Shown here piece by piece: positions 17,593 through 28,020 of a DNA stretch of 64,000 nt. A model generated the notes under the pieces. It searched no databases and was not told the DNA's origin. It worked only from the letters and a program-made list of their open reading frames with translations. A program made the translations under genes and the position numbers. Position 1 is the first letter of the stretch; each line of letters starts with the position of its first letter. Source of the DNA: Parvibaculum sp. (GTDB lineage: Bacteria > Pseudomonadota > Alphaproteobacteria > Parvibaculales > Parvibaculaceae); assembly GCA_030645235.1 (NCBI GenBank), contig JAUSMV010000030.1, positions 1 through 64,000 on the forward strand. The letters run 5' to 3'.

Positions 17593-17940
17593 TTAGGGTT
17601 GGTTCGGCGAGGCGTCACGACCCTTGAAAATTACGATTTCATTGGGATCGGCAAGGCCGAGCGTGGCGCGGGCGCGTTCGTCGAGCAGGTCGGGATCAAG
17701 ACTCCCGGCACGCATCAGAGAAACCTGCTGATCGAGTGACCGACGCGTCTCCTGCACTTCAGCGAGTTGTTGCTCGAGTGTGTCAACGGTGTTCTGAAGG
17801 CTCAGCCAGGCGATGAAACCGTGACGACCATAGACGGCGTGATAGGCGAAGTAAGAAAGCACGATCACGCAGACGAGCGGGATCAGCGCGTGACGCAGAC
17901 GCAAAGGTTCTTGTGATCGAATCAAACCGAAATCTTCCAT
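17593..17940 (-). CDS. FtsB/DivIC-type septum formation initiator
   Basis: 115-residue bitopic membrane protein: one membrane helix (about 18-38, ALIPLVCVIVLSYFAYHAVYG region) followed by a coiled coil (about 43-75) and a short periplasmic tail. FtsB-type proteins form the FtsQLB complex that activates septal peptidoglycan synthesis. Its place between eno and pdhA is the standard alphaproteobacterial location, which supports the call. The ATG has AGGAG-like sequence weakly upstream. Confidence 0.88.
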   Translation of the reverse strand: MEDFGLIRSQEPLRLRHALIPLVCVIVLSYFAYHAVYGRHGFIAWLSLQNTVDTLEQQLAEVQETRRSLDQQVSLMRAGSLDPDLLDERARATLGLADPNEIVIFKGRDASPNQP

Positions 17941-18050
17941 AGGAGACAGAGAATCACAGGTCGATTCCTCCCGTCAACTGTTCTTCCTAGACATTCCGTA
18001 TACACACTTGCGGCACCCGGAAATCGCGACAGGAACAGGTGCACACGAGT

Positions 18051-18089
18051 CAAAAAGAGGGCTGCGAAACCTTATCGGTCTCGCAGCCC
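18051..18089 (-). terminator. Rho-independent terminator of DUF1329 gene
   Basis: Inverted repeat 18059-18071/18077-18089 (GGGCTGCGA core, one A-C mismatch), followed on the minus strand by TCTTTTTG. It lies about 50 bp beyond the DUF1329 stop codon. Confidence 0.8.
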
Positions 18090-18135
18090 AGTCTAACGGT
18101 AATTACCTTGTGGAGGGAACTTACCGTGAAATTTA

Positions 18136-19488
18136 TTAGCGCACGCCCATCTGACGGATGGAGTTCGGCGTGTAGCGGCTCGGATCGAGTTCGTCGGCGA
18201 AGTAGTTCACCGGCGGCTCTTCGTTCTGGAGACCCAGAGCGAGGTAACGACCTGCCTGCACGTCGTACACAACTTCCGCGCTCGAACCGCAGAGCGGCAC
18301 GTTGTAACGCTGAATCTGCTGCATTTCCTGAATGCGCCAGAGCTGGCCACGACCGTCGTAGAGTTCGGCCACAGACACCTGCCATGCGTCTTCGTCGTTG
18401 TGATAGACGCGACGAGCATAGACGTGACGTGTGTTGGCTTTGAGCTTGGCTTCAAAGTTCCAGGTACGGTGAGCTTCGTAACGCACGTTGTCCTGATTCA
18501 GGTGAAGCGGCTTGATGTAGTCTTTGTACTTGGTGTTCTCGGCTTTGTAGTTGTTCGCCGGAATGAGCTTCACCGACTTGTCGATGACCGCCCAGTCGTA
18601 ACGATCGAGAGCGCCATTGAAACCGTCGAAGGCGTCAGAGGTCGAAAGACCGTCTGAGTTCGTGCCGGGATTGTCGTACGAGATATTCGGCGCACGACGC
18701 ACGCGACGCGTGCCGGGGCTGTACTGCCAAGCCTGACGGCCGCCGTTAAGCGTGGCGTTCAAAGCTTCGAGCACGAGGACCACGTTGCCAGCTTCACGCG
18801 CGGGGGCGATTGTATTGGCGATGTAGTACAGCGAGATGTTGTTCAGGTCTTCAGCCGTCTTCTTTGCCGGATCTGACCAGTTCAGGATGGCTTCGTCCTG
18901 AACGATTGTGAGCGTGTAGTCGCCGCCACGTGTCACAGGCGCTGCTGCGAACTGACGAACGGCTTTGAACGAACGGTAACGAAGTGTGTGGTTCCACATG
19001 ATTTCGTTGGCGTTGTTCGGCACGGGGAACGGGAAGCCCATGATGGCTCCGCCAACACCCGAACCGGCACCGTTGAGCACGCCGACTTTGGCGTTGTTCT
19101 TGGTGGCCTGATAAACGCGATCAGGGTAAGCGCATGAACGGCGCGTCTGATAGACGTTCATCTTGTAATCCGGATAGGCCTTCAGCATGGCCTTGTGGCC
19201 TTCTGTCAGCACGGCGTCGTACTGAGCGGCATTTGCCGGGGTGATCGTGAATTTAACAGCATCGCTGGCAAACGGATCGGCAAGGTGATCGCCGGGCTTG
19301 TAAGAGACATTGCTCGGCACGGTCTGAAGACCGCCGGTCCAAGCCGGAACGTCGCCTTCGCCTGCCTTTTCAGCACCGATCGGTGTCAGATCGCCGCCGA
19401 GGCGGTTCATCTGTGCGTCAGGCACTTGTGCCTGAGCGGCCATCGGTGCAACCAAAGCGAATGCGATGGCCAATTTAGAAATCTTCAT
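18136..19488 (-). CDS. DUF1329 protein, exported (LolA-like fold)
   Basis: 450 residues with a clear signal peptide (cleavage after AQA, about residue 20), so it is periplasmic or outer-membrane associated. DUF1329 proteins are related to the outer-membrane lipoprotein-sorting fold and usually occur with DUF1302 outer-membrane proteins in bacteria that use hydrophobic substrates; the function is not established. Here it is inserted between eno and ftsB, with its own terminator and a promoter region containing a motif shared with the DUF1302 gene 2.4 kb away. It could serve lipid or hydrocarbon traffic, but this is inference. Confidence 0.85.
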   Translation of the reverse strand: MKISKLAIAFALVAPMAAQAQVPDAQMNRLGGDLTPIGAEKAGEGDVPAWTGGLQTVPSNVSYKPGDHLADPFASDAVKFTITPANAAQYDAVLTEGHKAMLKAYPDYKMNVYQTRRSCAYPDRVYQATKNNAKVGVLNGAGSGVGGAIMGFPFPVPNNANEIMWNHTLRYRSFKAVRQFAAAPVTRGGDYTLTIVQDEAILNWSDPAKKTAEDLNNISLYYIANTIAPAREAGNVVLVLEALNATLNGGRQAWQYSPGTRRVRRAPNISYDNPGTNSDGLSTSDAFDGFNGALDRYDWAVIDKSVKLIPANNYKAENTKYKDYIKPLHLNQDNVRYEAHRTWNFEAKLKANTRHVYARRVYHNDEDAWQVSVAELYDGRGQLWRIQEMQQIQRYNVPLCGSSAEVVYDVQAGRYLALGLQNEEPPVNYFADELDPSRYTPNSIRQMGVR

Positions 19489-19730
19489 GGTCCGAAACCT
19501 CCCAATGTCCCAGGTTTCCTTAGCCGGAAACTCAAACTGTTGTCCCTATATCAAAATTTTATAGGACTGATAATTCTATTTTACATAGGCCTATAAGAAT
19601 GATTTTTTGTCAAACAAGTTTGCAACACTTCTAGACTGACGCTGGCAAAATCACATTATTGTGCACCGCACCAAAAGATGCCTGACGCTGCGGAAGGTGT
19701 GCAAATAGGCCATCTCCCACTCTTCCGACA
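19489..19730. other. Upstream region of DUF1329 gene
   Basis: No gene seen. An AT-rich tract (19540-19620) holds the palindromes described for the candidate operator. The rest shows no further recognised element. Confidence 0.5.
19546..19594 (-). promoter_or_regulatory. Candidate PadR operator upstream of DUF1329 gene
   Basis: CTATATCAAAATTTTATAGG (19546-19565; CTATA/TATAG arms) is followed by the perfect palindrome ATAGGCCTAT at 19585-19594. A closely similar CTATATCAATTTTGCAAATA-GG occurs in the padR-DUF1302 intergenic region, again followed by ATAGG/CCTAT arms. The arrangement suggests a shared regulator, most simply the PadR protein. Confidence 0.45.
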
Positions 19731-19770
19731 AAAATAAAAAACGCCGCCGAGATTGCTCTCAGCGGCGTTT
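19731..19770 (-). terminator. Rho-independent terminator of eno
   Basis: AACGCCGC (19740-19747) pairs with GCGGCGTT (19762-19769), with an inner GAG/CTC pairing. On the minus strand it is followed by TTTTATTTT. It lies about 50 bp after the eno stop. Confidence 0.8.
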
Positions 19771-19820
19771 AATAATGGCTCTATCGAATCCATTTCATCC
19801 GTTAACGGACGGACTAGACA

Positions 19821-21179
<1,359 letters not shown>

Positions 21180-21188
21180 TCAGCAGAA

Positions 21189-21800
21189 CTAGACCAACTT
21201 GATGTTAACCTTGCCTTTGACCTTGGCTTTGGGTTCCGCCTTTGTAATGCGGCTCAAATCAATGTCTTCGGGCAACTGCCTCAACAAGTTTTCACGATGC
21301 TGAAGGATATAGTTGCGTTCCGCTTCGACCAGCACCCGCCCAAGCCCAATACAAAAATTCTGTCCCGGCGAAAGGCGGCCTGTAATCGGTGAGCCGTCGA
21401 CTTCTAACTCGTTCAGTGATCGATGCACAACTTTGCTGTCAGCCATGCGCTGATTGAGCAATTCGGCCACGCGCGCGCGCGGCAAATACGGCGCATAGCT
21501 CAGCATATACATGAAATCAGAGCGCAAACGCTGGCGCGCGTCGCAGGTCATCATCACTTCAAGACAGACAGCACGGCCTTCTTCGGTGAGTTCATAAACC
21601 TTCTTGTTCGGGCGGCCTTCTTGTTCGACGCGTTCGTATCTAACGAGGCCTTCTTCGGCCAATTCGTTCAATGCCGGATAGATGTTGCTAACTGTCACAT
21701 CCACAATTTCCGACACCTCCTGCTCCAGTATTTTTTTGATGTCGTAACCCGTCGCCGGGCCGGTCATCAGCACGCTGAGCAGCAATTCTTTCGTATTCAA
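21189..21800 (-). CDS. PadR family transcriptional regulator
   Basis: 203 residues: an N-terminal winged helix (1-85; GPATGYDIKKILE, VSNIYPALNELAEEGLV, KKVYELTEEGR) and a C-terminal helical domain of about 110 residues, the long form related to Vir-type PadR repressors. The start is TTG at 21800 with a strong GGGGGAGGA upstream. It is divergent from the DUF1302 gene; the 259-bp space between them contains an ATAGGT-N7-ACCTAT inverted repeat that also resembles the DUF1329 upstream region. It probably represses these genes in response to a small hydrophobic ligand, which is inference. Confidence 0.88.
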   Translation of the reverse strand: MNTKELLLSVLMTGPATGYDIKKILEQEVSEIVDVTVSNIYPALNELAEEGLVRYERVEQEGRPNKKVYELTEEGRAVCLEVMMTCDARQRLRSDFMYMLSYAPYLPRARVAELLNQRMADSKVVHRSLNELEVDGSPITGRLSPGQNFCIGLGRVLVEAERNYILQHRENLLRQLPEDIDLSRITKAEPKAKVKGKVNIKLV

Positions 21801-21858
21801 ATCCGTGTCCTCCCCCGAGCACCAGATTGAAGTCCTTGATCTAGACTCCGTAAATCGA

Positions 21859-21894
21859 CTATATCAATTTTGCAAATAGGTTATTTGTACCTAT
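21859..21894 (+). promoter_or_regulatory. Candidate PadR operator between padR and DUF1302 gene
   Basis: CTATATCAATTTT..AAATAGG (21859-21880) overlaps ATAGGT-tatttgt-ACCTAT (21876-21894), a 6-bp inverted repeat with a 7-bp spacer. The first block is nearly the same as the one at 19546-19565 before the DUF1329 gene. Confidence 0.5.
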
Positions 21895-21961
21895 AATTAA
21901 TAATTATAACACTGTTCTAGATGTAATTGGCAGTCGCATCTTGACCAGTATCCCTCACTTA

Positions 21962-22033
21962 AGTGCTCAAACTCATTCACGTTTTTGTGTCTGAGCACTC
22001 CTCCCCAGAAAAAAGGCGGCAATACGCGCCGCC
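21962..22033 (+). promoter_or_regulatory. Two hairpins in the DUF1302 leader
   Basis: AGTGCTCA (21962-21969) pairs with TGAGCACT (21992-21999), and GGCGGC (22015-22020) pairs with GCCGCC (22028-22033), ending 26 bp before the DUF1302 start. They may be a regulated leader, or simply the remnant of an upstream terminator. Confidence 0.35.
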
Positions 22034-22059
22034 GAATCCAAGCGAGAGAATAAGTCAAA

Positions 22060-24021
22060 ATGAGAGTATCGGCGGGAACGGCACCTGTCACGGGTGAACA
22101 AAGCAAATCGCGTTTTAAGGCACGGTTTTTTGTTGGAGCACTGGCTGCGGCCATGATCATGGGTGGCTCTGCCCATGCAGAAGCCTACAAATTCGGCAAG
22201 GTGGAGGTGTCGGTTGATACCACCATTTCAGCGGGTCTGAGCATGCGCACGAGCGGGCGCGATTGTGAACGTGTGTCGTTGGCCAACGGTGGCTGCGCAC
22301 AAGCGGACGGTCGTGTGACGGGTGTGAACTCAGACAACGGCAACCTGAACTTCGACCAGTGGGACTTCACGGACGCCATCGTGCGCACCACGGTTGACGT
22401 GCAGGCCACATGGGAAAACTACGGCGTCTTCGTGCGCCCGACAGCTTTCTACAATCAGGTCTATGCAAATAACAATCTGCGCTTCCGCGATCTCGACCAC
22501 GACGGTCAGGATCAGGTGGACTATGACGTCGATGTACTCGACGCTTTCGTCTATGCCGATTATGACATCGGTGGTCATGCCACAACGATCCGTCTCGGCA
22601 AGCAGGTTCTGAACTGGGGTGAAAGCCTCTTCATTCAGGGCGGTGTCAACCAGTTCCAGGCCATCGACGTGACGGCCATCCGTACACCGGGTGCGGAACT
22701 GAAAGACGCACTGACGCCGATGCCGATGCTCTATGCATCCTTTGCAGCAACCGACGCACTGACGCTCGAAGCTTTCTGGCAGTTCGCCTATGAACGTACG
22801 GAACTTGATCCGGCCGGTTCGTTCTTCTCCAATAATGACATCGTCGGCAAAGGTTCGCTCGCAGCCCTCTCCGGCGTTGTACCGGGCTTCGACAATCCCG
22901 ACCTTGCCGTTCCGAATGGTGACATTCTCACCCTTCTGTTCGGCGCCAATCAGGTTCCGATTGCTCTGAACCGCACGGCAGATCAGGGCGCCAATGAAAC
23001 CGACCAGTTCGGCGTTGCGGCTCACTATTATGCTGAAGAAGTCGGCACGGGCACGGATTTCGGCCTGTACTTTGTACGTTACTCAAGCCGTCTTCCGTTC
23101 CTTGGTTTCACCAATGGCGGCAAAACACAAGCTGCTGCCTGCGCCGATATCGCAGCGGCAACAGGCGGCTTCCTTGATTGCACCACTTCCACGGGCATCG
23201 AAGCAGCTTTCGCTTATGCTGCCAACCAGTCCACCTACTTCTATGACTTCCCGACAGTGAATACGCTGGGCGCAAGCTTCAGCACCACTGTTGAGGGCAC
23301 TGCCCTTTCGGGTGAAGTAACGTTCTCGCCGAAAATGCCATTCGGCATTTCCGACATGGAACTTAACGCTTCGCAGATCGACGGCCTCGGCGGCACAATC
23401 CTCCTGTCCGGCGGCGCTTGCATTCCTGCTCTGGGTTGCACATTCAGCGAGCTTCCTTTTGCTCCCGGCATCTTCCAGTCCACTCTGACGCATATCGATC
23501 TTGATGCTTATCAGGGCCAGTTCGGCACGATCACATCGTTCACGACATCGGACAGGATTCCGTCGTTCCTTCGTGCCGACAGCGCGGCCTTCGTGTTCAA
23601 CGCAGGCTTCGTTTACGTGCCGGACGCGGGTGCCTATCCGCTCGCCCGTTCGGGTCGCATCGGCGCGATCAGCAATCCTTATGCTGCCGGTATTCTCGGT
23701 GGTGCAACAGATCCGCAATACGCAACGAGCTTCTCGGCTGGTTACGTGGCACTGATGCAGGCTGATTACAATAACGCCTTCGGCACATCGGTCACGCTGA
23801 GCCCCTATGTCGCTTTCGCTCATGACGTTCTCGGCTACGCGCCCGGACCGATCACGGCGAACTACGAAAAGGGCGTGAAGACCGTCTCGGTCGGTACGTC
23901 TGCTGACTACCAGCAGCGCATCAAAGTGACGCTCGACTGGACGACGACATTCGGCGACGGCTGGTCGAATGCACGTTCTGACCGTGACTTTGTCACGGCC
24001 GGTGTGAAGTACTCTTTCTAA
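22060..24021 (+). CDS. DUF1302 outer-membrane beta-barrel protein
   Basis: 653 residues with a signal peptide (long basic N-region, hydrophobic core ARFFVGALAAAMIMGGSAHA) and a C-terminal VTAGVKYSF whose final aromatic residue fits an outer-membrane barrel. The body contains DTTISAGLSMRTSGRD, LGKQVLNWGESLFIQGGVN and other DUF1302 landmarks. Family members accompany DUF1329 proteins and RND/MMPL exporters in hydrocarbon or steroid users, and are thought to serve uptake of hydrophobic compounds; this is unproven. Here it is divergent from padR and followed by a terminator. No MMPL gene lies in the window. Confidence 0.88.
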   Translation: MRVSAGTAPVTGEQSKSRFKARFFVGALAAAMIMGGSAHAEAYKFGKVEVSVDTTISAGLSMRTSGRDCERVSLANGGCAQADGRVTGVNSDNGNLNFDQWDFTDAIVRTTVDVQATWENYGVFVRPTAFYNQVYANNNLRFRDLDHDGQDQVDYDVDVLDAFVYADYDIGGHATTIRLGKQVLNWGESLFIQGGVNQFQAIDVTAIRTPGAELKDALTPMPMLYASFAATDALTLEAFWQFAYERTELDPAGSFFSNNDIVGKGSLAALSGVVPGFDNPDLAVPNGDILTLLFGANQVPIALNRTADQGANETDQFGVAAHYYAEEVGTGTDFGLYFVRYSSRLPFLGFTNGGKTQAAACADIAAATGGFLDCTTSTGIEAAFAYAANQSTYFYDFPTVNTLGASFSTTVEGTALSGEVTFSPKMPFGISDMELNASQIDGLGGTILLSGGACIPALGCTFSELPFAPGIFQSTLTHIDLDAYQGQFGTITSFTTSDRIPSFLRADSAAFVFNAGFVYVPDAGAYPLARSGRIGAISNPYAAGILGGATDPQYATSFSAGYVALMQADYNNAFGTSVTLSPYVAFAHDVLGYAPGPITANYEKGVKTVSVGTSADYQQRIKVTLDWTTTFGDGWSNARSDRDFVTAGVKYSF

Positions 24022-24092
24022 ATCTGGAAGGACTTAACAGTCCTTTCAACGAAGTCGAGACCCTCTCCCTCCCGGGGTTGGGCATTCGGCAG

Positions 24093-24129
24093 AACCGCCT
24101 CGAAGCGCCCCCCGCTTCGGGGCGGTTTT
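24093..24129 (+). terminator. Rho-independent terminator of DUF1302 gene
   Basis: AACCGCC-T-CGAAGCG (from 24093) pairs with CGCTTCG-G-GGCGGTT (to 24127), followed by a T run. It separates the DUF1302 gene from the queuosine operon. Confidence 0.85.
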
Positions 24130-24242
24130 CGTTTGAAACGGCCTATACTTGACGGGCTTTAACGCTGTGACGACATGAGGCTTGACGCAAGGGCGCGGCT
24201 CCTGTTCAACACCGCATTCAAGAGCCTTACGGACACGCCAAA

Positions 24243-24950
24243 ATGACGCAGAGCAAAGCACTGGTGCTTTTTTCAGGAGGACAGGACTCGACCGTCTGTC
24301 TCGCCTCTGCTTTGTCGCGTTTTGATGAAGTGGAAACCGTGGGCTTTGACTATGGCCAAACCCATAGTGTTGAACTCACCTGCCGCTTCCGTGTTCTCGA
24401 CGAGATCAAGGCAAAATTTCCACAATGGGGCGCAAAGCTCGGCCCCGATCATATGCTCAACCTGCGCGAGCTCGCCCAGATCAGCGACACGGCTCTAACG
24501 CGCGACATGGCGATTGAGATGGATGAAAGCGGGTTGCCCAATACATTCGTGCCCGGACGAAACCTTTTGTTCTTCGTCTATGCATCCGCTCTCGGTTATC
24601 GCCGTGGCGCGACGACGCTGGTCGGCGGCATGTGCGAGACGGACTATTCGGGTTATCCCGACTGCCGCAACGATACAATCCAGACACTCGCTCAGTCCGT
24701 GAGCCTCGGCATGGCGCGGGACTTCACATTTGAAACACCGCTGATGTATATCGACAAAGCGCAGACATGGGCGCTCGCGAGAGAACTGGGCGGCGATGCG
24801 CTTGTTGATCTCATCATTGAACATACGCATACATGCTATCGCGGTGACCGCACACAACGGCACGACTGGGGCTATGGCTGCAACACCTGCCCTGCCTGCG
24901 AGTTGCGCGCCAACGGCTTCGCCAAATGGCAGAGCGCGAGCGGAGCGTGA
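24243..24950 (+). CDS. queC: 7-cyano-7-deazaguanine synthase
   Basis: 235 residues. ATP-dependent conversion of 7-carboxy-7-deazaguanine to preQ0 in queuosine synthesis. N-terminal PP-loop [16 protein letters not shown] binds ATP; the C-terminal zinc site is formed by C in HTCYRGD and CNTCPAC. First gene of queC-queE-queD-queF. No preQ1 riboswitch was recognised in the 220 bp upstream, which mainly holds the DUF1302 terminator. Confidence 0.95.
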   Translation: MTQSKALVLFSGGQDSTVCLASALSRFDEVETVGFDYGQTHSVELTCRFRVLDEIKAKFPQWGAKLGPDHMLNLRELAQISDTALTRDMAIEMDESGLPNTFVPGRNLLFFVYASALGYRRGATTLVGGMCETDYSGYPDCRNDTIQTLAQSVSLGMARDFTFETPLMYIDKAQTWALARELGGDALVDLIIEHTHTCYRGDRTQRHDWGYGCNTCPACELRANGFAKWQSASGA

Positions 24951-24955
24951 ACAGA

Positions 24956-25588
24956 ATGTATTCCGTCAAAGAAATTTTCTATACGTTGCAGGGCGAAGGC
25001 GCCAACGCCGGACGGTCATCGGTCTTCTGTCGCTTTGCCGGATGTAATTTATGGACCGGCCGCGAGCAGGATCGCATGAGCGCTGTCTGCACATTTTGTG
25101 ACACTGATTTTGTCGGCACGGACGGCGAAGGCGGCGGGAAGTTTAAAGACGCCACAGCGCTTGCTGACGCGATTGAGGCAACATGGGCGAGCGGGACAAG
25201 AGAAAATCGCTTTGTGGTTTGCACAGGCGGCGAGCCACTGCTGCAAGTGGACGGGCCGTTGATTGTCGCATTACATGATCGCGGCTTTGAAATCGCTGTT
25301 GAAACCAACGGTACTGTGGAAGCACCGGAAGGTCTCGACTGGATCTGTGTAAGCCCGAAAGCGGATTCTGAACTGAAGATTACGGCGGGTGATGAGCTGA
25401 AGCTCGTCTATCCGCAAGTCAAGGCCATGCCCGAACGGTTCGAGAATTTGGCCTTTAAAAATCACTTCCTGCAAGCGATGGACGGTCCGTCAACGGATGA
25501 AAATATCAAGGCGGCAACGGCCTATTGTCTGGCGCATCCCAAATGGAAATTGTCGCTTCAGACACACAAAATGATCGGTATTCCGTGA
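24956..25588 (+). CDS. queE: 7-carboxy-7-deazaguanine synthase
   Basis: 210 residues from ATG 24956 (GGAGCG upstream). Radical-SAM enzyme with the QueE-specific C-x14-C-x2-C cluster motif beginning CNLWTG and ending CTFCDT, and TGGEPLLQ for SAM binding. It converts 6-carboxy-tetrahydropterin to CDG. It begins 5 bp after the queC stop and its stop TGA overlaps the queD ATG (TGATG). A longer in-frame start at 24926 would overlap queC and lacks similarity. Confidence 0.94.
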   Translation: MYSVKEIFYTLQGEGANAGRSSVFCRFAGCNLWTGREQDRMSAVCTFCDTDFVGTDGEGGGKFKDATALADAIEATWASGTRENRFVVCTGGEPLLQVDGPLIVALHDRGFEIAVETNGTVEAPEGLDWICVSPKADSELKITAGDELKLVYPQVKAMPERFENLAFKNHFLQAMDGPSTDENIKAATAYCLAHPKWKLSLQTHKMIGIP

Positions 25589-25953
25589 TGAGAATCTATA
25601 AAGAATTTCACTTCGACGCGGCCCATTTTCTGCCCACGGCACCGGAGGGGCACCCCAACCGGCGCGTGCACGGACACTCATTCAGGGTTGTACTCTGGCT
25701 CGAAGGTCAGATCGATAAAGACACGGGATTGCTCATGCATTTCGAGCGTTTCTTGCAAGAGATCGAGTGTTTCCGAGTAGAGATCGATCATCGCCTGTTG
25801 AATGAAATTGAGGGTCTCGAAAACCCGACGTTGGAACTTATCACCATGTGGTTATGGGATCGATTGAAGCCCACCCTGCCCATGCTCGACCGCATCGAAG
25901 TGCATCGGGCGTCGTGCAATGAAGGTTGCGTCTATGACGGTCCGGACGCGTAA
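25588..25953 (+). CDS. queD: QueD-like 6-carboxytetrahydropterin synthase, atypical active site
   Basis: 121 residues, PTPS/QueD fold. Zinc ligands H13 (DAAHFL) and H28, H30 (VHGHSF) are present. The usual catalytic Cys of the C-x3-HGH motif is Asn24 (PNRRVHGH), confirmed in the DNA as codon AAC. The Glu preceding the C-terminal T-C motif in E. coli QueD (KETC) also appears replaced (RASC). Position in the que operon, with start overlapping the queE stop, argues that it still takes part in converting dihydroneopterin triphosphate to CPH4, but activity by the classical mechanism is doubtful. It could be a distinct clade or rely on another residue. Confidence 0.85.
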   Translation: MRIYKEFHFDAAHFLPTAPEGHPNRRVHGHSFRVVLWLEGQIDKDTGLLMHFERFLQEIECFRVEIDHRLLNEIEGLENPTLELITMWLWDRLKPTLPMLDRIEVHRASCNEGCVYDGPDA

Positions 25954-25973
25954 TCCGATAAATAAGGGGATAG

Positions 25974-26444
25974 ATGATGGCGAAAAAAGCGGGGACAGAA
26001 AAACTGACCCAATTGGGAAAAAATATCGCTATCCCCGCTTCTCCGGAAGAAGCGGTTTTGGAGCGTGTACCCAATCCGCAATCGGAAACGAATTATCTGG
26101 CGCGATTCACCATCCCCGAATTTACATCCCTCTGCCCTGTGACCGGCCAGCCTGACTTTGCGCATCTCGTCATTGACTATGCGCCTGATAAATGGCTGGT
26201 CGAGTCAAAGTCGCTCAAACTTTATATGCAGAGCTTTCGCAATCACGGTGCGTTCCATGAAGACTGCACTGTCGCCATCGGCAAACGTCTGGTGAAACTC
26301 CTCGCGCCAAAATGGTTTCGTATCGGCGGCTATTGGTATCCGCGTGGCGGCATTCCAATTGACGTGTTCTGGCAAAGCGGAAAAGTGCCGAGCGGACTAT
26401 GGGTACCGGATCAAAATGTGCCTAATTACCGAGGTCGTGGTTAA
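25974..26444 (+). CDS. queF: NADPH-dependent 7-cyano-7-deazaguanine reductase
   Basis: 156 residues, the short unimodular QueF type. Reduces preQ0 to preQ1. Catalytic C54 ([11 protein letters not shown]), D61, E77 in LVESKSLK and H95 in NHGAFHEDC are visible. ATG at 25974 (a second ATG follows directly), 20 bp after queD. Last gene of the que operon. With queC, queE and a QueD-like protein present, the preQ1 branch in this window is complete except for GTP cyclohydrolase. Confidence 0.95.
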   Translation: MMAKKAGTEKLTQLGKNIAIPASPEEAVLERVPNPQSETNYLARFTIPEFTSLCPVTGQPDFAHLVIDYAPDKWLVESKSLKLYMQSFRNHGAFHEDCTVAIGKRLVKLLAPKWFRIGGYWYPRGGIPIDVFWQSGKVPSGLWVPDQNVPNYRGRG

Positions 26445-26548
26445 CGCAACAGCCGACAATTTTAAGGTCCGCATTAAGAAATCAAACCTACTGTCATAAC
26501 CGCGACCTCCTTCACTTGGCAGTGCAGGAGAAACAGGAGCGGCGGCAG

Positions 26549-27937
26549 GTGGAAATCAGCGCCAATATTAGGTCGAACACCATCAATCAACCCCAGTCCG
26601 ATAGCGTCGGAGCGGAGCTGGATGCGATCGTTTTGGAGTCGGCCCTTCCGGTCTCAATTTTCCTATTTTGCGCGTATGCCGTCTTTTCCTTGCTGCATAC
26701 TGCCATTCTTGAGCCGTCAGTTGCCGTGATCATGACGCCGTTGGCGGCGGTCAGTTCGATCTTCTACCTTGTTCTTGCGCTTGCAATTCGTTCGCGAAGA
26801 ATCTCATCCCGCTATGCCTATATAGTCGCCCATTCCATTTTTCTTGTCGGGCTCGCAAATTCTGCGGCCCATATGTGGTTGACTGGTGACATTGACCAGT
26901 CATCAAATTTTGCTCTCATATTCGTAGGCGTCGGTTTGTTCTTTCTTGCATCCAGACATCTCGCCCTTGCCTATGTAATTACTCTGGCGACGTGGTTCGT
27001 GATCGCAACAAACATCACAGATACTGAGCATGAATTCGCACATTTCTTTCTACTGAATTTTCAAGCTCTGGGCATCAGCTATCTGGCACATTTTCTGCGC
27101 CTGCGCGTGAACCGGCGTCTCATAGCAATGAGATCGGAGGCACTTGTGCGCGAAGAAGAACTCGCGAATGCGCTGGAAAAGGCGCGTCTTTATGCAGCTG
27201 CAGAGCAGGAAAACAAAGCAAAGACCGAATTCCTTGCCAATATGAGTCACGAATTGCGAACGCCGCTGAATGCCATTCTCGGATTTTCCGAGATCATGAC
27301 GACAGAAGCATTCGGACCGCATTCAGTTCCGAAATATCTCGAATATTCTGAGGATATTCATACCGCGGGTGACCATCTTCTTTCGCTGGTGAATGACATC
27401 CTGGATTTGTCCAGCATTCAGCTTAATGAACACACTCTTCATGTTCAGCCGATCAATCTGAAGCGCGTTTGTGAAAACTGCATCACTATTGTTCGCCACC
27501 ATGCAGAGCGTGGCGATGTCGCCGTTGTATTTCGGGCTCCTGAGATGATGCCGTCGCTGCAAACCGATGAAAGACGCCTCAAACAAATTCTGACCAACCT
27601 GTTGAATAACGCGGTCAAATTTACGCCCGCCGGTGGTCAGGTGAGTTTGGAAATCGAGTCAACGCCACATGGCAACGTTTTACTCCGTATACGCGATACC
27701 GGTATTGGCATGAGCGAAGAAGAGCTGAAAAACGCAACCACACCATTTTGGCAGGCCAATGCCGGACTGGATCGCAGCTTTGAGGGTACCGGACTTGGCC
27801 TCGCGTTGGTGGCTGAATTGCTCAAGCTCATGAAAGGCAAGCTGACGCTTGAAAGCCAGCCCCAACAAGGCACTGTCGTCACGGTCTATTTGCCGTCCTC
27901 CACCGGTAAGGCCAAAGAACAAACCGAAGCAGCCTGA
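26549..27937 (+). CDS. Membrane sensor histidine kinase (orphan)
   Basis: About 462 residues. The GTG at 26549 is chosen because AGGAG lies 9 bp upstream; TTG 26516 is an alternative. About five or six membrane helices (about 30-185), a linker coiled coil (about 195-225), a HisKA domain with phospho-acceptor in FLANMSHELRTPLNAILGFS (His about 234) and an ATPase domain with N box NLLNNAVKF, G1 DTGIGM and G2 GTGLGLAL. The H-box context resembles the alphaproteobacterial PleC/DivJ group. No response regulator is adjacent, so its partner and signal are unknown. The membrane part is not a recognised sensor type. Confidence 0.88.
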   Translation: MEISANIRSNTINQPQSDSVGAELDAIVLESALPVSIFLFCAYAVFSLLHTAILEPSVAVIMTPLAAVSSIFYLVLALAIRSRRISSRYAYIVAHSIFLVGLANSAAHMWLTGDIDQSSNFALIFVGVGLFFLASRHLALAYVITLATWFVIATNITDTEHEFAHFFLLNFQALGISYLAHFLRLRVNRRLIAMRSEALVREEELANALEKARLYAAAEQENKAKTEFLANMSHELRTPLNAILGFSEIMTTEAFGPHSVPKYLEYSEDIHTAGDHLLSLVNDILDLSSIQLNEHTLHVQPINLKRVCENCITIVRHHAERGDVAVVFRAPEMMPSLQTDERRLKQILTNLLNNAVKFTPAGGQVSLEIESTPHGNVLLRIRDTGIGMSEEELKNATTPFWQANAGLDRSFEGTGLGLALVAELLKLMKGKLTLESQPQQGTVVTVYLPSSTGKAKEQTEAA

Positions 27938-28020
27938 TGCGTCGGCGATTATTTTCCGGCTTTGAGCGGCGCGGACGTTAACACTCAGTCTGAATCCCGA
28001 ACATCAAATCTCTCCTCTTT

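Noticed and set aside
24022-24242. preQ1 riboswitch before queC
   Set aside because: The region is taken up by the DUF1302 terminator and no preQ1 aptamer pattern was recognised.
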